Counted from the stretch's first letter, positions 35,774 through 45,208 are shown. The stretch: DNA of 56,336 nt from Chryseobacterium flavum (GCF_003385595.1 NZ_QNUE01000021.1:1-56336); one strand, 5' to 3'. Translations and numbers: made by a program. Notes: a model not told the origin generated them from the sequence alone.

Positions 35774-36277
35774 CTATTGATCAAAGTGGTTCGGATGTTG
35801 TGCTTTGATGTCATCTACAGTTCCCAGTACTTTATCTTTCAGCGAATCCTGATACTTCTGAAGATTTTCTGCAATCTGAGCATCTGCACTTCCTAAAATC
35901 TTTGCTGCCAGAATCCCTGCATTTAAAGCTCCGTTCAGGGCTACTGTTGCTACAGGAATACCTCCCGGCATCTGAAGAATGGATAAAACAGAATCCCATC
36001 CGTCAATAGAATTACTTGATAAGATCGGAACCCCGATTACCGGTAGCGTTGTACAGCTGGCCACCATTCCTGGCAGATGTGCTGCCCCTCCTGCTCCTGC
36101 AACAATTACTTTAAGTCCTCTTTCTTTGGCCGTTTTAGCATAATCAAACATTCTTTCCGGTGTCCGGTGTGCTGAAACCACTGTCAATTCATATGGAATA
36201 TCAAGACTTTTAAGAAAATTTGCAGCCTGTTCCATGATCGGCAGATCGCTCTGACTGCCCATAATAATTCCTACCAT
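35774..36277 (-). CDS. purE: N5-carboxyaminoimidazole ribonucleotide mutase
   Basis: PurE (class I) converts N5-CAIR, made by PurK, into CAIR in purine synthesis. The 167-residue protein starts at ATG 36277 (MVGIIMGSQSD); the frame runs further upstream without a good start. The family signatures IIMGSQSDLPIM, SAHRTPERMFDYA and AGAGGAAHLPGMVA are all present. Length matches the usual 160-170. purK is 5 kb away on the same strand rather than adjacent. Confidence 0.95.
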   Translation of the reverse strand: MVGIIMGSQSDLPIMEQAANFLKSLDIPYELTVVSAHRTPERMFDYAKTAKERGLKVIVAGAGGAAHLPGMVASCTTLPVIGVPILSSNSIDGWDSVLSILQMPGGIPVATVALNGALNAGILAAKILGSADAQIAENLQKYQDSLKDKVLGTVDDIKAQHPNHFDQ

Positions 36278-36295
36278 CTTCAATTTATTAGATTT

Positions 36296-36303
36296 CAAAG
36301 ATA
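36296..36303 (-). promoter_or_regulatory. -7 promoter element for purE
   Basis: On the minus strand this is TATCTTTG, matching TAnnTTTG, 18 bases before the purE ATG. It is the same octamer and distance as for fabH. Confidence 0.45.
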
Positions 36304-36531
36304 AAAAATTAAATTGAAGCTGAGAAGCCGGAAAAAACAGAATAAGAGTCTGTTTTATAAGGCTGGAGGAATAACATTCTATCACAAACTTTGCATCTTT
36401 TCTGCCTATCTATGAAGTACACCGTTAAAATCAGAAAATAATATCTTAATATAGTCTTATTGGCTTAAAATTTTCATCTGTATTCCTATAAATTACCGCA
36501 TCTGTATCCATAAAATGGTTTTTAATTAGGA

Positions 36532-36539
36532 TAAATTTG
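36532..36539 (+). promoter_or_regulatory. -7 promoter element for the EamA transporter gene
   Basis: TAAATTTG matches TAnnTTTG 20 bases before the TTG start at 36560, supporting that start. Confidence 0.4.
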
Positions 36540-36559
36540 CTTTTACACCACATTGAATT

Positions 36560-37468
36560 TTGAAAGATTATAAACTTACACTGGCCATACTTACAGTTGC
36601 CATTGTCTGGGGGACAACATTTTTATCCATCCGTATTGCAGTGGAAACTATTCCCGCATGGTTTGTAGCAGGAATCCGCCAGCTTCTGGCTTCTGTCATT
36701 ATGCTTTTAATTCTGGTTTACAGAAAAGAATTTAAATGGATTGGCTGGAACAATCTGAAATATCAGATCATATTTTCTTTACTAATGCTGGTTATAGCTA
36801 ACGGAATGACTACAGTGGCTGAAGAAGAAGTAACCAGCAGTCTTACATCTTTAATAAGCGCATGTTCTCCTCTTCTCGTATTTTTTGGCAGTCTTGCATT
36901 GGGGCTTCAAAAGTTTCATTGGCGGGCTTTTGCAGGAGTGCTTTTATGCTTCAGTGGGATTGTATTCATATTCTGGGACGGCATCAATGATCTTAAAAAC
37001 CCTGATTACGCATTAGGGATTCTGTTTTTATTTATTGCTATTGCCGGTTGGGCTTCCGGAACAATTTTCACAAAAAAACTAAACCTGCACAGTGGAAATA
37101 TTTCTTTAAATCTATTTTATCAGTTTGCCTTTGCAGGAATTATACAGCTTATATTTGCTTTTTTATTTTCGGATAATTATAACTTCGGAAACTGGACGGT
37201 GCGCAGTATTTCTGCCATGCTCTATCTGTCTGTATTTGGTTCTGTAGCTGCTTTTTTTGCATTTCACTATGCCTTAACCAAGGTCTCCCCTGTTCAGGTC
37301 TCTATACTGGCTTACATTAACACTGTGATATCTATATTTCTAAGCTGGCTAATTCTTGGTGAGCACATTAGTGTAAAATTTGTCATTGCAGCTGTACTTA
37401 TTATCTGCGGGGTTTTTATCATTAATTACAATCCGGAAATGTTTAAAAAGCAACGGATTGATTCATAA
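36560..37468 (+). CDS. EamA/DMT-superfamily transporter
   Basis: The 302-residue inner-membrane protein has ten predicted helices in two EamA repeats, with the typical N-terminal VAIVWGTTFLSIRIAVETIPAWFVAGIRQ and, near the end of repeat two, SPVQVSILAYINTVISIFLSWLILGE. These carriers export amino acids, nucleosides or other metabolites; the substrate is unknown. The start codon is TTG, supported by the promoter element upstream and by the family's usual N-terminus. A lipoprotein gene follows. Confidence 0.88.
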   Translation: MKDYKLTLAILTVAIVWGTTFLSIRIAVETIPAWFVAGIRQLLASVIMLLILVYRKEFKWIGWNNLKYQIIFSLLMLVIANGMTTVAEEEVTSSLTSLISACSPLLVFFGSLALGLQKFHWRAFAGVLLCFSGIVFIFWDGINDLKNPDYALGILFLFIAIAGWASGTIFTKKLNLHSGNISLNLFYQFAFAGIIQLIFAFLFSDNYNFGNWTVRSISAMLYLSVFGSVAAFFAFHYALTKVSPVQVSILAYINTVISIFLSWLILGEHISVKFVIAAVLIICGVFIINYNPEMFKKQRIDS

Positions 37469-37568
37469 AAGATATTTTAAGTCCTTAGATTCTTTCCGTA
37501 CATGGCATTTTCCAACATTTGTAACATTTCACAATTTTTCCTTATATTGTATACTCAACGTACATTAT

Positions 37569-38132
37569 ATGTTAAAAAACACATTTTTTATACTGCTGGC
37601 ATCTTCCTTTCTTCTGGTAAGCTGCGACTTCAAAGAAAAGGAAAAGAACCTGACAGAACGAGAAAAACAGTTGCTCGAAAAGGAAAAAATATTCGCAAAA
37701 AAAGAATCCGAATATCAGTCTCTCTTAAAAATGAGAGACAGCATCTTTGCCAAAAAAGATTCGGTAAAAATAGCTGTATGGCCTGAGGAAATTTCAGGAG
37801 CATGGAATGGAAAAGTAATTTGTACTGAGTCTAATTGCAGTGATTATGCCGTGGGAGATCTACGCACAGATATCTGGGAGTTTGATAATGATTCCACCCA
37901 GCCAATCGCCAAAATTATTAACAATAATAATCTGATAAGACTGTATTCAGGAAAGTTTGAAAACAATGAGATAAAACTTTCCTTCAAAACAGATTCCACT
38001 TCAAAAAAGAATGTAGAAATGAGTGTTCTCCTCAATGATATTTCTGACAACAAGATCAAGGGAACCAGAACGATTACATCTGATGGATGTACAGCCAAGT
38101 TTTCTGTAGAATTAGTACGTTCCACCAAATAA
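37569..38132 (+). CDS. Lipoprotein with an N-terminal coiled coil
   Basis: The 187-residue protein starts at ATG 37569 with a lipoprotein signal ending LLVSC. Residues about 20-60 are a charged coiled-coil segment rich in Glu and Lys (EKEKNLTEREKQLLEKEK). The C-terminal half is a beta-rich domain of about 110 residues containing WPEEISGAWNGKV and a late TITSDGCTAKFSVEL, with paired cysteines that may bond. I do not recognise a named family. It lies six bases before the antiporter gene and is probably cotranscribed. Confidence 0.72.
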   Translation: MLKNTFFILLASSFLLVSCDFKEKEKNLTEREKQLLEKEKIFAKKESEYQSLLKMRDSIFAKKDSVKIAVWPEEISGAWNGKVICTESNCSDYAVGDLRTDIWEFDNDSTQPIAKIINNNNLIRLYSGKFENNEIKLSFKTDSTSKKNVEMSVLLNDISDNKIKGTRTITSDGCTAKFSVELVRSTK

Positions 38133-38138
38133 ACACTT

Positions 38139-40262
38139 ATGATTTTACTGAGTATACACAACCTGAGTCTTCCTATAGAAGATCCGGTATTAAAGTTCCT
38201 GTTGGTACTGATCATCATTCTTGCAGCCCCTTTACTCCTTAATAAGATTAAAGTTCCACACCTTCTGGGACTGATCATAGCCGGAGCCATAATAGGTCCC
38301 AACGGATTCAATGTGTTATCAAGAGACAGCAGTATTGTAGTAACCGGAACAACAGGCCTTCTCTACATCATGTTCCTGGCAGGTCTTGAAATTGACATGG
38401 GAGACTTTAAGAAAAACAAATGGAAAAGTCTCACCTTTGGTATCTATACGTTCACTGTTCCTTTTATCCTGGGATACCTGGGAGGATATTATATCCTTCA
38501 TTTTTCCATGCTGACTTCTATTTTATTTGCCAGCCTATTTTCTTCCCACACCCTGATTGCTTATCCATTAGTCAGTAAACTGGGAATCGCAAAAAATAAA
38601 GCAGTGAATATTACAGTTGGAGGAACTATGATTACTGATATTCTTGCCTTATTGGTTTTAGCGGTAATAGTAGGAATGTCGCAGGGGGATGTAGGTACAG
38701 AGTTCTGGATCAGGCTTTCTGTATCTTTCATCGTATTTGCTCTTATTGTACTCATAGTGTTTCCTATCATCGGACGATGGTTTTTCAAAAAGGTAGATGA
38801 TAAAATTTCTCAATATATTTTTGTACTGGTCATGATCTACCTTGCAGCCATGCTCGCCGAACTGGCCGGTGTGGAGGCTATTATTGGTGCATTCTTTGCA
38901 GGATTGGCATTAAACAGGCTGATACCTCATACCTCTTCTTTAATGAACAGGGTAGAATTTGTTGGAAATGCGATCTTTATTCCATTCTTCCTGATCAGTG
39001 TGGGAATGCTTATCGACTTTAAAGTCTTCTTTAAAAGCTGGGAAACCCTGGAAGTAGCCGGAATTATGCTTGTTGCTTCTATCGGAGGAAAATACCTTTC
39101 TGCTGTTGCCACACAGAAAACATTCAGGCTAACTAAGGAGGAGGGTAAGCTGATATTCGGGCTAAGTTCGGCTTCAGCTGCGGCCACGTTGGCATCGGTA
39201 ATGGTAGGATATAATATTATTCTTTCAGAAACTGAAACCGGAGAACCGGTAAGACTATTAAATGAACACGTTCTGAACGGAAGTATTTTACTGATCCTGA
39301 TTTCCTGTACCATTTCTTCATTCATTTCTATGGCGAGTGCTCAGAAAATTGCTGAAAGTGATAATGAGGACACCGTTTCCGGGACCAGCCATGAAGAAGA
39401 AAACATTCTGCTGGCAATTAATCATGAAGAAACTGTAGAAAGAATGGTAAATCTCGGGATTCTTATCAAGGCTCATTCCAATACAGAAGATCTGTTTGCC
39501 CTGAATGTCATCAATGAGGATAAAAATGAGTCTTCAGTTAAAAATGCAGAAAAGCTGCTTCTTCAGGCAACGGATGCTGCCGCTGCTGCTGATGTTAAAA
39601 TACAGGCACTTAAACGATATGATAATGATGTCATTAATGGGGTAAACAATGTCATTAAAGAACAGAAAATTACAGATCTTATTATAGGTCTGGAAGATGA
39701 AAAAGGGTTTTCTCCTTCTTTTGTCTACAATCTGTATAATGGTTATCTTCAGAATGACGATGTGAATGTTCTGGTATATCATGCAGCACAGCCACTTTCA
39801 ACCATAAAAAGATATGCTGTGATGATCCCTGAGAATGCACATAAGGAAGCAGGCTTTTTCCATGCCCTTCTGAGGGTCTGGAATATTGCCAGAAATTCCG
39901 GAGCCACTGTCGTTTTCTATGCTCCTGAAAATATTATTGACGTTCTTCAGAAAATTATTAAAAAAGCTAATATAGAAGCTGAATTCATTATCATGAGTAC
40001 CTGGCAGGACGGTGAGAGGACAGCTACTCAGCTGAAAGAAGATGAAGCCTTAATCATACTCATGGCCAAACGTGGAATGAAGTCCTATATTCCTCAGATG
40101 AGGCTTATACCGGAATTACTGAACCGATATCTGAATGACAACAATTACCTTCTGATTTTCCCGTTTTCAGAATATGATAAGAACAGTCCAGAAATCCGCT
40201 CTGTAGGAAATCACGGAGATTTCGTGGAAATCGGGAATGTTATTCAGAATATTTTTAAATAA
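38139..40262 (+). CDS. CPA2-family cation:proton antiporter with a C-terminal stress-protein-like domain
   Basis: The 707-residue protein has a membrane half (residues about 10-410) of roughly twelve helices typical of Na+/H+ or K+/H+ antiporters, with PHLLGLIIAGAIIGPNGFN near the start, SSHTLIAYPLVSKLGI and LAGVEAIIGAFFAGLALNR. The cytoplasmic half (about 420-707) has strands and helices consistent with two universal-stress-protein-like units instead of the usual TrkA-N domain. It probably controls ion balance or pH; which ion is unknown. Confidence 0.86.
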   Translation: MILLSIHNLSLPIEDPVLKFLLVLIIILAAPLLLNKIKVPHLLGLIIAGAIIGPNGFNVLSRDSSIVVTGTTGLLYIMFLAGLEIDMGDFKKNKWKSLTFGIYTFTVPFILGYLGGYYILHFSMLTSILFASLFSSHTLIAYPLVSKLGIAKNKAVNITVGGTMITDILALLVLAVIVGMSQGDVGTEFWIRLSVSFIVFALIVLIVFPIIGRWFFKKVDDKISQYIFVLVMIYLAAMLAELAGVEAIIGAFFAGLALNRLIPHTSSLMNRVEFVGNAIFIPFFLISVGMLIDFKVFFKSWETLEVAGIMLVASIGGKYLSAVATQKTFRLTKEEGKLIFGLSSASAAATLASVMVGYNIILSETETGEPVRLLNEHVLNGSILLILISCTISSFISMASAQKIAESDNEDTVSGTSHEEENILLAINHEETVERMVNLGILIKAHSNTEDLFALNVINEDKNESSVKNAEKLLLQATDAAAAADVKIQALKRYDNDVINGVNNVIKEQKITDLIIGLEDEKGFSPSFVYNLYNGYLQNDDVNVLVYHAAQPLSTIKRYAVMIPENAHKEAGFFHALLRVWNIARNSGATVVFYAPENIIDVLQKIIKKANIEAEFIIMSTWQDGERTATQLKEDEALIILMAKRGMKSYIPQMRLIPELLNRYLNDNNYLLIFPFSEYDKNSPEIRSVGNHGDFVEIGNVIQNIFK

Positions 40263-40294
40263 TATCCGCTATTTTATACAAAATTTAAACAACA

Positions 40295-41005
40295 TTGAAA
40301 GCAAAGAAAATATTATTATTCACAGCCACCTTAAGCATACAACTCTCCTTAGCACAATTTGCTAAAGTGGTTGATCAGGATGGATATGTGAATGTAAGGG
40401 AAAATGCAGATGCCAAAAGCAAAATCATCGGAAAAATCAATTCAGACGAAATGGTATATGTTTTTGAACATGATGAAAAAACACAATGGTATACTATTGA
40501 TTACAAAAATAATAATGGAGGAACTCTTAACGGATATGTTCATAATTCCAGACTAAAATTTATTGAATCTTATGAGATTATCCCATCAGTGGTAAAGAAT
40601 GAAAACAAGGCTATTTTCAAATCCGGGAATATCAAAGTAGAGATTGCTGCTGAAAAATTCAATTATAAAGACCATAAAAAAGACTTTTCTTCAACGAACT
40701 CTGGGAACCAGCAACAGGAAGATCTCTATAAAGGTCAGCAGGTCTGGGGTACAGATGGAAATAGTCCCAACACACATTATAAATTCATCACTGTGTGGAT
40801 TGGGAATAGAATGATTCAAATTCCTCAAAAGGACATCGAAAACCTGTTTAATGTTGATAACGAATCAGCCCAATGCTTTTTTGACCCTTCGAATAAAGCA
40901 CTCTATATCACAATGTTAAATTCTGACGGTGCCGGCAGTTATGCTGTTCTTTTTAAAATTGAAAAAGGCATTTATAAAGGAAAAGAAATCATCATTCCTT
41001 TTTAA
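40295..41005 (+). CDS. Secreted SH3b-domain protein
   Basis: The 236-residue protein begins at a TTG with a signal peptide (residues 1-21, ending SLAQ). Residues about 25-90 form a bacterial SH3 domain (DGYVNVRENADAKSKIIGKI, then NGYVHNSRLKFI), which usually binds cell-wall or other surface ligands. The rest is an uncharacterised beta-rich domain. It follows the antiporter gene by 32 bases and may be cotranscribed. Confidence 0.8.
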   Translation: MKAKKILLFTATLSIQLSLAQFAKVVDQDGYVNVRENADAKSKIIGKINSDEMVYVFEHDEKTQWYTIDYKNNNGGTLNGYVHNSRLKFIESYEIIPSVVKNENKAIFKSGNIKVEIAAEKFNYKDHKKDFSSTNSGNQQQEDLYKGQQVWGTDGNSPNTHYKFITVWIGNRMIQIPQKDIENLFNVDNESAQCFFDPSNKALYITMLNSDGAGSYAVLFKIEKGIYKGKEIIIPF

Positions 41006-41066
41006 ATAAATATCCGGATAATTTCGATGGCCCGTATCATACATTCAGAAGAGAAAAACGGAGCAT

Positions 41067-41082
41067 TGATTTCCTGAAATCA
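41067..41082 (+). terminator. Weak hairpin after the SH3b gene
   Basis: TGATTTC, two bases and GAAATCA form a 7-bp stem 62 bases after the stop; no clear T-run follows, so terminator function is uncertain. Confidence 0.3.
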
Positions 41083-41091
41083 GAAAATAAA

Positions 41092-41126
41092 AAGGAAGCT
41101 TTTTCACAGGCAGAAAAAGCTTCCTT
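41092..41126. terminator. Terminator downstream of purK
   Basis: A perfect 14-bp stem AAGGAAGCTTTTTC with its complement and a 7-base loop lies 20 bases beyond the purK stop, also serving the convergent SH3b gene. Confidence 0.85.
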
Positions 41127-41145
41127 ATACTATATTTAACCTGAA

Positions 41146-42258
41146 TTACTCAGAAATCACCTTCACCATTGACTTCACTTTAATCAATTTTTCCATCAGT
41201 TCTTCTCTGGAATCTGCCAGCACATTAATATGGCCCATTTTCCTGCCTGGTTTTGTTTCAGTTTTTCCATACAGATGTATATAGGTTTCAGGCAGTTTAA
41301 GAACTTCTTCCATTCCTTCATAAACTACTTTTCCGGCATACCCTTCAGCACCTACCAGATTTAGCATTCCGCTGTACGTTATAGCATCTGTATCTGCCAA
41401 AGGTAAATTTTTTACAACTCTGTACATTTGCTCAAACTGTGAGTTTGTATTTCCTTCCTGACTCTGATGCCCTGAATTATGCAGTCTTGGAGCTGTTTCA
41501 TTAACCCAGACTTTTCCTTCTTTATCCAAAAATAATTCAATGGCAAATAATCCCGGCGAATTTACAGCGTTCAAAAACTTTTCAGTAATAGAATCAATCT
41601 GTTGCTGTACATCATCTGTCAGAAGAACCGGGCAAACATTGAAGTCTAATAAATTCAGTTTCGGGTCAGCTACCATTTCTGTCACCGGAAACGTATTGGT
41701 TTCTCCTTTTTCATTTCTCGCAACAATCACAGAAAGTTCTTTATCGATATCTACCAGGCTTTCGATAACAGAAGCTTCTTTCCATATATGCTGATAGTCT
41801 TCTTCGGTTCTGATTACCTGTACTCCCTTTCCGTCATATCCTCCGGTATTCATTTTCTGAACGAAAGGAAGAGGCATCATAATTTTCTCATCACTGTTCC
41901 AGACTACCTGAAATTCCGGACTTGGTATATTGTGGGCTTTGTAAAATTCTTTCTGAAGAATTTTCTGTTGGATAGTTTTAATAATTCCGGCATTAGGGAC
42001 TACTTTTATTCCCTGCCTTTCAAGTTCTGCAAGGGCATCCGCATTCACATGCTCTATTTCAATGGTCACAACATCTTTATCCTTTCCGAAGTTCAGTACA
42101 GTTTCATAATCATTGAAGTTTCCTTGTGTAAAATATGAAATATTATGACATGGCGCATCAGAAGCGGGATCCAGTGTATAAAATTCATCGTCATATTTCA
42201 GAGCACTTTGGATCAGCATCCTTCCCAGCTGGCCACCTCCCAGAATTCCTATTTTCAT
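41146..42258 (-). CDS. purK: N5-carboxyaminoimidazole ribonucleotide synthase
   Basis: PurK uses ATP and bicarbonate to carboxylate AIR to N5-CAIR, the substrate of PurE. The 370-residue ATP-grasp protein has the N-terminal MKIGILGGGQLGRMLIQSA, the ATP-site FVQKMNTGGYDGKGVQVI and the closing ETAPRLHNSGHQSQEGNTNSQFEQ, all signatures of the family. It starts right after the DUF1543 gene on the same strand (24 bases), so the two may share a transcript. Its partner purE is 5 kb away. Confidence 0.95.
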   Translation of the reverse strand: MKIGILGGGQLGRMLIQSALKYDDEFYTLDPASDAPCHNISYFTQGNFNDYETVLNFGKDKDVVTIEIEHVNADALAELERQGIKVVPNAGIIKTIQQKILQKEFYKAHNIPSPEFQVVWNSDEKIMMPLPFVQKMNTGGYDGKGVQVIRTEEDYQHIWKEASVIESLVDIDKELSVIVARNEKGETNTFPVTEMVADPKLNLLDFNVCPVLLTDDVQQQIDSITEKFLNAVNSPGLFAIELFLDKEGKVWVNETAPRLHNSGHQSQEGNTNSQFEQMYRVVKNLPLADTDAITYSGMLNLVGAEGYAGKVVYEGMEEVLKLPETYIHLYGKTETKPGRKMGHINVLADSREELMEKLIKVKSMVKVISE

Positions 42259-42282
42259 TTTTATTTTTAATTAGATTTATGC

Positions 42283-42834
42283 TTATTGAATTTTATCAAG
42301 TTTTAAATATCCAAGCCCCATCGGATTTTCCTGGTTCTCAATATCAGTTTTTCTAAGAACAATAGAGTATTTCTCTTTCATTTTCTCAGGAAGAATATCA
42401 TTTACGTTAAAAATATCATCAATATCCACCCCATGTTTATCATCAATATGACTTACAGCTCCTTCAAACCCCATTGTCTGATAAAAGTCGGTAGCTTTTG
42501 CTCGTTTTACAATTTCTCCCATGGACGGGCCAACCATTAAATGCTGTTCATGGAATTCTTCAAAAAAACCTCTTTTATATCCTCCTAAATTCAGGAAATA
42601 CAATTGTTCTTCCGATGACCTCTCTCCTTTGTCTACAATCTCCACCTGGTATCCGTCTGCAAATTTTACTTCCTGGTAACAATCGATATGGATTTTACCT
42701 TCTGCTTCTTTCCAGAAATCCTTCATATCCGGGACAAGCTCTTTGAGATTTTCTGCAATCCCGAAAAAAACATCATGCTGCTCAATATTCCTTCCCTTGG
42801 GTGTCGCCCCCAGAATAACGTAAAATAATTTCAT
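42283..42834 (-). CDS. DUF1543 domain protein
   Basis: The protein fits DUF1543, with MKLFYVILGATPKGRNIEQHD at the start, and probably two copies of a small alpha/beta unit (residues about 1-90 and 95-183). Its function is unknown. ATG 42834 is preferred over ATG 42846 because the promoter at 42852-42880 predicts a transcript start near 42845. It is followed by purK. Confidence 0.8.
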   Translation of the reverse strand: MKLFYVILGATPKGRNIEQHDVFFGIAENLKELVPDMKDFWKEAEGKIHIDCYQEVKFADGYQVEIVDKGERSSEEQLYFLNLGGYKRGFFEEFHEQHLMVGPSMGEIVKRAKATDFYQTMGFEGAVSHIDDKHGVDIDDIFNVNDILPEKMKEKYSIVLRKTDIENQENPMGLGYLKLDKIQ

Positions 42835-42851
42835 ATCTTTTTTCATGCATA

Positions 42852-42880
42852 CAAAAATACGTTAAATTTATCTTTTTCAA
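42852..42880 (-). promoter_or_regulatory. Promoter of the DUF1543-purK transcript
   Basis: On the minus strand TTG (42880-42878), 18 bases and TATTTTTG (42859-42852) match the Bacteroidota consensus. Confidence 0.65.
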
Positions 42881-42884
42881 ATGT

Positions 42885-42915
42885 TTGGCAGACTACTACA
42901 ATAATTTTATATTTG
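42885..42915 (+). promoter_or_regulatory. Promoter of the TauE-DUF1634 operon
   Basis: TTG (42885-42887), 20 bases and TATATTTG (42908-42915) match the Bacteroidota consensus; the ATG follows 16 bases later. The divergent DUF1543 promoter starts only four bases away. Confidence 0.65.
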
Positions 42916-42931
42916 TAGTATTAATTGTAGT

Positions 42932-43762
42932 ATGTCAGAAATCATCATACTCTTCCTTGGTGCAATTTCCGCTGGTCTTTTGGGTTCACTTACGGGTTTA
43001 GGAGGAGGAGTTATCATCATTCCTTTATTGACGCTGGGTTTTGGCGTTCCAATGCATTATGCCATCGGTGCTTCACTGATCTCTGTGATCGGCACTTCTT
43101 CCGGTGCAGCTGTAGCCTTTGTTAAGGAAGGTTTTACCAATATGAGGATCGGAATGTTTCTTGAAATCGCTACCACAGCAGGGGCCATAGTAGGAGCTCT
43201 GGTTTCAGGAATGCTGAATCCTAACACAATCGGAATTATTTTTGCCAGTATCCTTCTTCTGACTGTTATTTTAAACCTTAAAGGGAAGCCTGACCACCAG
43301 GAACCTCTTATAAGCGGAAGCCTTGAAGAAAAGCTGAAACTGTACGGAACTTTTCCTGATAAAGGGGTATTAAAAAATTATGCAGCAAGAAATACCGTTC
43401 CTGGTTTTTTAATGATGATGTTTGCAGGGGCCATGTCAGGGCTTTTGGGAATAGGTTCCGGAGCGTTAAAAGTATTGGCTATGGACAATATGATGAAGCT
43501 GCCATTTAAAGTTTCTACAACAACCAGTAATTTCATGATTGGAGTAACAGCTGTAGCAAGTGCTCTTATCTACTTCCAGAGGGGTGAAATTATTCCGGTA
43601 ATCGTAGCTCCTGTATTGATAGGTGTAGTAGTAGGAAGCTTTATCGGATCTAAAACATTGATGGTTTCAAAAACTAAAAAACTAAAAGTATTTTTTGCCA
43701 TTGTTATTACCATCCTTTCTATTTATATGATGTATAACGGTATCAATAAAAGCTTCAGATAA
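42932..43762 (+). CDS. TauE/SafE-family sulfite/organosulfonate exporter
   Basis: The 276-residue inner-membrane protein has about eight helices and the two glycine-rich repeats of the family, LLGSLTGLGGGVIIIPLL and GLLGIGSGALKVLAM. Members export sulfite, sulfoacetate or related anions; the exact substrate is unknown. Its stop codon overlaps the ATG of the DUF1634 gene, a pairing common in other genomes, which suggests the two proteins act together. Confidence 0.9.
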   Translation: MSEIIILFLGAISAGLLGSLTGLGGGVIIIPLLTLGFGVPMHYAIGASLISVIGTSSGAAVAFVKEGFTNMRIGMFLEIATTAGAIVGALVSGMLNPNTIGIIFASILLLTVILNLKGKPDHQEPLISGSLEEKLKLYGTFPDKGVLKNYAARNTVPGFLMMMFAGAMSGLLGIGSGALKVLAMDNMMKLPFKVSTTTSNFMIGVTAVASALIYFQRGEIIPVIVAPVLIGVVVGSFIGSKTLMVSKTKKLKVFFAIVITILSIYMMYNGINKSFR

Positions 43763-44145
43763 TGAGAAAGAATTTTACAGATGTAGACTTAAACCGTTCT
43801 GTAGGAAATCTTCTGAGACTGGGCGTTATCCTCTCTGTGGCTACATCACTGGTAGGTTTTATCAAGTTATTTATGGAGGGATTTAAAATGCCTAAAAAAT
43901 ATACTTCATTAGATGTCGGAAGTTCTTCTGAAAAAGTATGGTCTCACTTCTGGGATTCATTATGTAAGGGTGAAGGAATGGCCATTATTCAATTAGGGAT
44001 TCTCCTGCTGATCTTTACTCCTTTAATGAGAATTATCTTTGCATTAATAGGGTATTTAAAAGAAAAAGACTATGTATATGTATTTATTTCCTCTATAGTA
44101 TTAGTCATTATGGCGGTAAGCTTTTTTGCAGGCTATGCTCATTAA
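43762..44145 (+). CDS. DUF1634 membrane protein
   Basis: The 127-residue protein has three membrane helices (about residues 16-36, 75-95 and 103-122) and fits DUF1634, whose genes commonly follow TauE/SafE exporters. It overlaps that gene by one base (TAATG), so it is translated with it. Its role is unknown; a small accessory subunit of the exporter is the natural inference. Confidence 0.86.
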   Translation: MRKNFTDVDLNRSVGNLLRLGVILSVATSLVGFIKLFMEGFKMPKKYTSLDVGSSSEKVWSHFWDSLCKGEGMAIIQLGILLLIFTPLMRIIFALIGYLKEKDYVYVFISSIVLVIMAVSFFAGYAH

Positions 44146-44148
44146 CTT

Positions 44149-44526
44149 TTACATTTCATAAAATTCCAACGGCAACTGATCCGGATCCTGGGTAAAGAAA
44201 AATTCTTTTCCGGTAAACTCATCTATCCTGATTTCTTCACAGTTTAATCCTTTCCCGATAAGCTCAGCTCGTTTCTCAGCTACATTTTCAACCGAGAACG
44301 CGAGATGCCTTAATCCACACGCTTCCGGACGGGATGGTCTTTGAGGAGGATCAGGAAAAGAAAACAATTCGATTACATAATGATCTCCGATCGCAAGATC
44401 AAGCTTGTAAGACTGCCTTTCTTCACGATAAACTTCTCTTATTATATTAAGGTTTAATGCCTCAGTATAAAATTTCTTTGAAACGGCATAATCTGAACAA
44501 ATAATTGCAATATGATGGATTTTCAT
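44149..44526 (-). CDS. VOC-family protein (GloA2/YaeR-like)
   Basis: The 125-residue protein is a vicinal-oxygen-chelate domain protein of the YaeR/SMU1112c type, near glyoxalase I. It has two beta-alpha-beta units with HHIAIICSDYAVSKKFYTEAL, YVIELFSFPDPPQRPSRPEACGLRHLAFSV and FFTQDPDQLPLEFYE; metal ligands would be His5, Glu and His residues of these strands. The ATG at 44526 matches the family's start; the frame's upstream extension looks spurious. Function in vivo is unknown. Confidence 0.88.
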   Translation of the reverse strand: MKIHHIAIICSDYAVSKKFYTEALNLNIIREVYREERQSYKLDLAIGDHYVIELFSFPDPPQRPSRPEACGLRHLAFSVENVAEKRAELIGKGLNCEEIRIDEFTGKEFFFTQDPDQLPLEFYEM

Positions 44527-44767
44527 CTTAAATTTTTTAACTTTTCTGTGAGTAATTTTTTGTATATTTTCTGAAGTTTCCGCTATACCTTTCCTTCTCT
44601 CAGGTTTTGTTCTATTTTTACGGAATGCACTCTTATCCGGTACTTTTCCCTGTATATTTGGACTGAATATCTTCAATTAGCCGGTCGCCCAGCTTAATCC
44701 TGTCTTTTTTATTACAAATTGCTTTTTTCAATGATATAAAAGATTCTGTTTTAATGAATTGTTATCA

Positions 44768-45208
44768 TCATTTGATTTCACTGCAATTCTCTTTTCTTCT
44801 CGTATCAATAATATATTGGATTTTCCAGTCATTATTTTGTTTTACCAACTGAAAGCTGTTGGCTCCACAGTGCAAAAGTTTACCCTTAAAATAGAAAGAG
44901 TAAGGAGTAAAAACAGTGGCCAGGTTACCATCAGTATGAACAGCTTCTATAATGATCTTCTCATCCAGATCCCCTTTGGCAAACTTTGAAACAGAGGATA
45001 CAAATCCCTGAATATCATTATTTTTTACTATTCCCTCTTTTGTCACAGTCTGCATTATAGCATTTTCCGCAAAAACAGATTTCAATACAACAGAATCTGC
45101 GGTCTTCATTGCAAAAAACAGGGTACGGATCGGCTTTTCAATTTCCTGGTTTTGCTGACTGAAACACAGACCATTGATTAAGAGAAAAATGACGGCTATT
45201 TTCTTCAT
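44768..45208 (-). CDS. Secreted NTF2-like (SnoaL/DUF4440-type) protein
   Basis: The 146-residue protein starts at ATG 45208 with a signal peptide (residues 1-17, ending LCFSQ). The rest is one NTF2-like alpha+beta cone: IRTLFFAMKTADSVVLKSVFAENAIMQT, then long strands ending QLVKQNNDWKIQYIIDTRR. Such domains bind small ligands or act as enzymes, and the role here is unknown. It is divergent from the endonuclease-fold gene, with 120 bases between starts. Confidence 0.82.
   Translation of the reverse strand: MKKIAVIFLLINGLCFSQQNQEIEKPIRTLFFAMKTADSVVLKSVFAENAIMQTVTKEGIVKNNDIQGFVSSVSKFAKGDLDEKIIIEAVHTDGNLATVFTPYSFYFKGKLLHCGANSFQLVKQNNDWKIQYIIDTRRKENCSEIK

Noticed and set aside
44527..44676. 50-residue N-terminal extension of the VOC protein from a TTG
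   Set aside because: Basic, low-complexity lead absent from the family; ATG 44526 gives the usual length.
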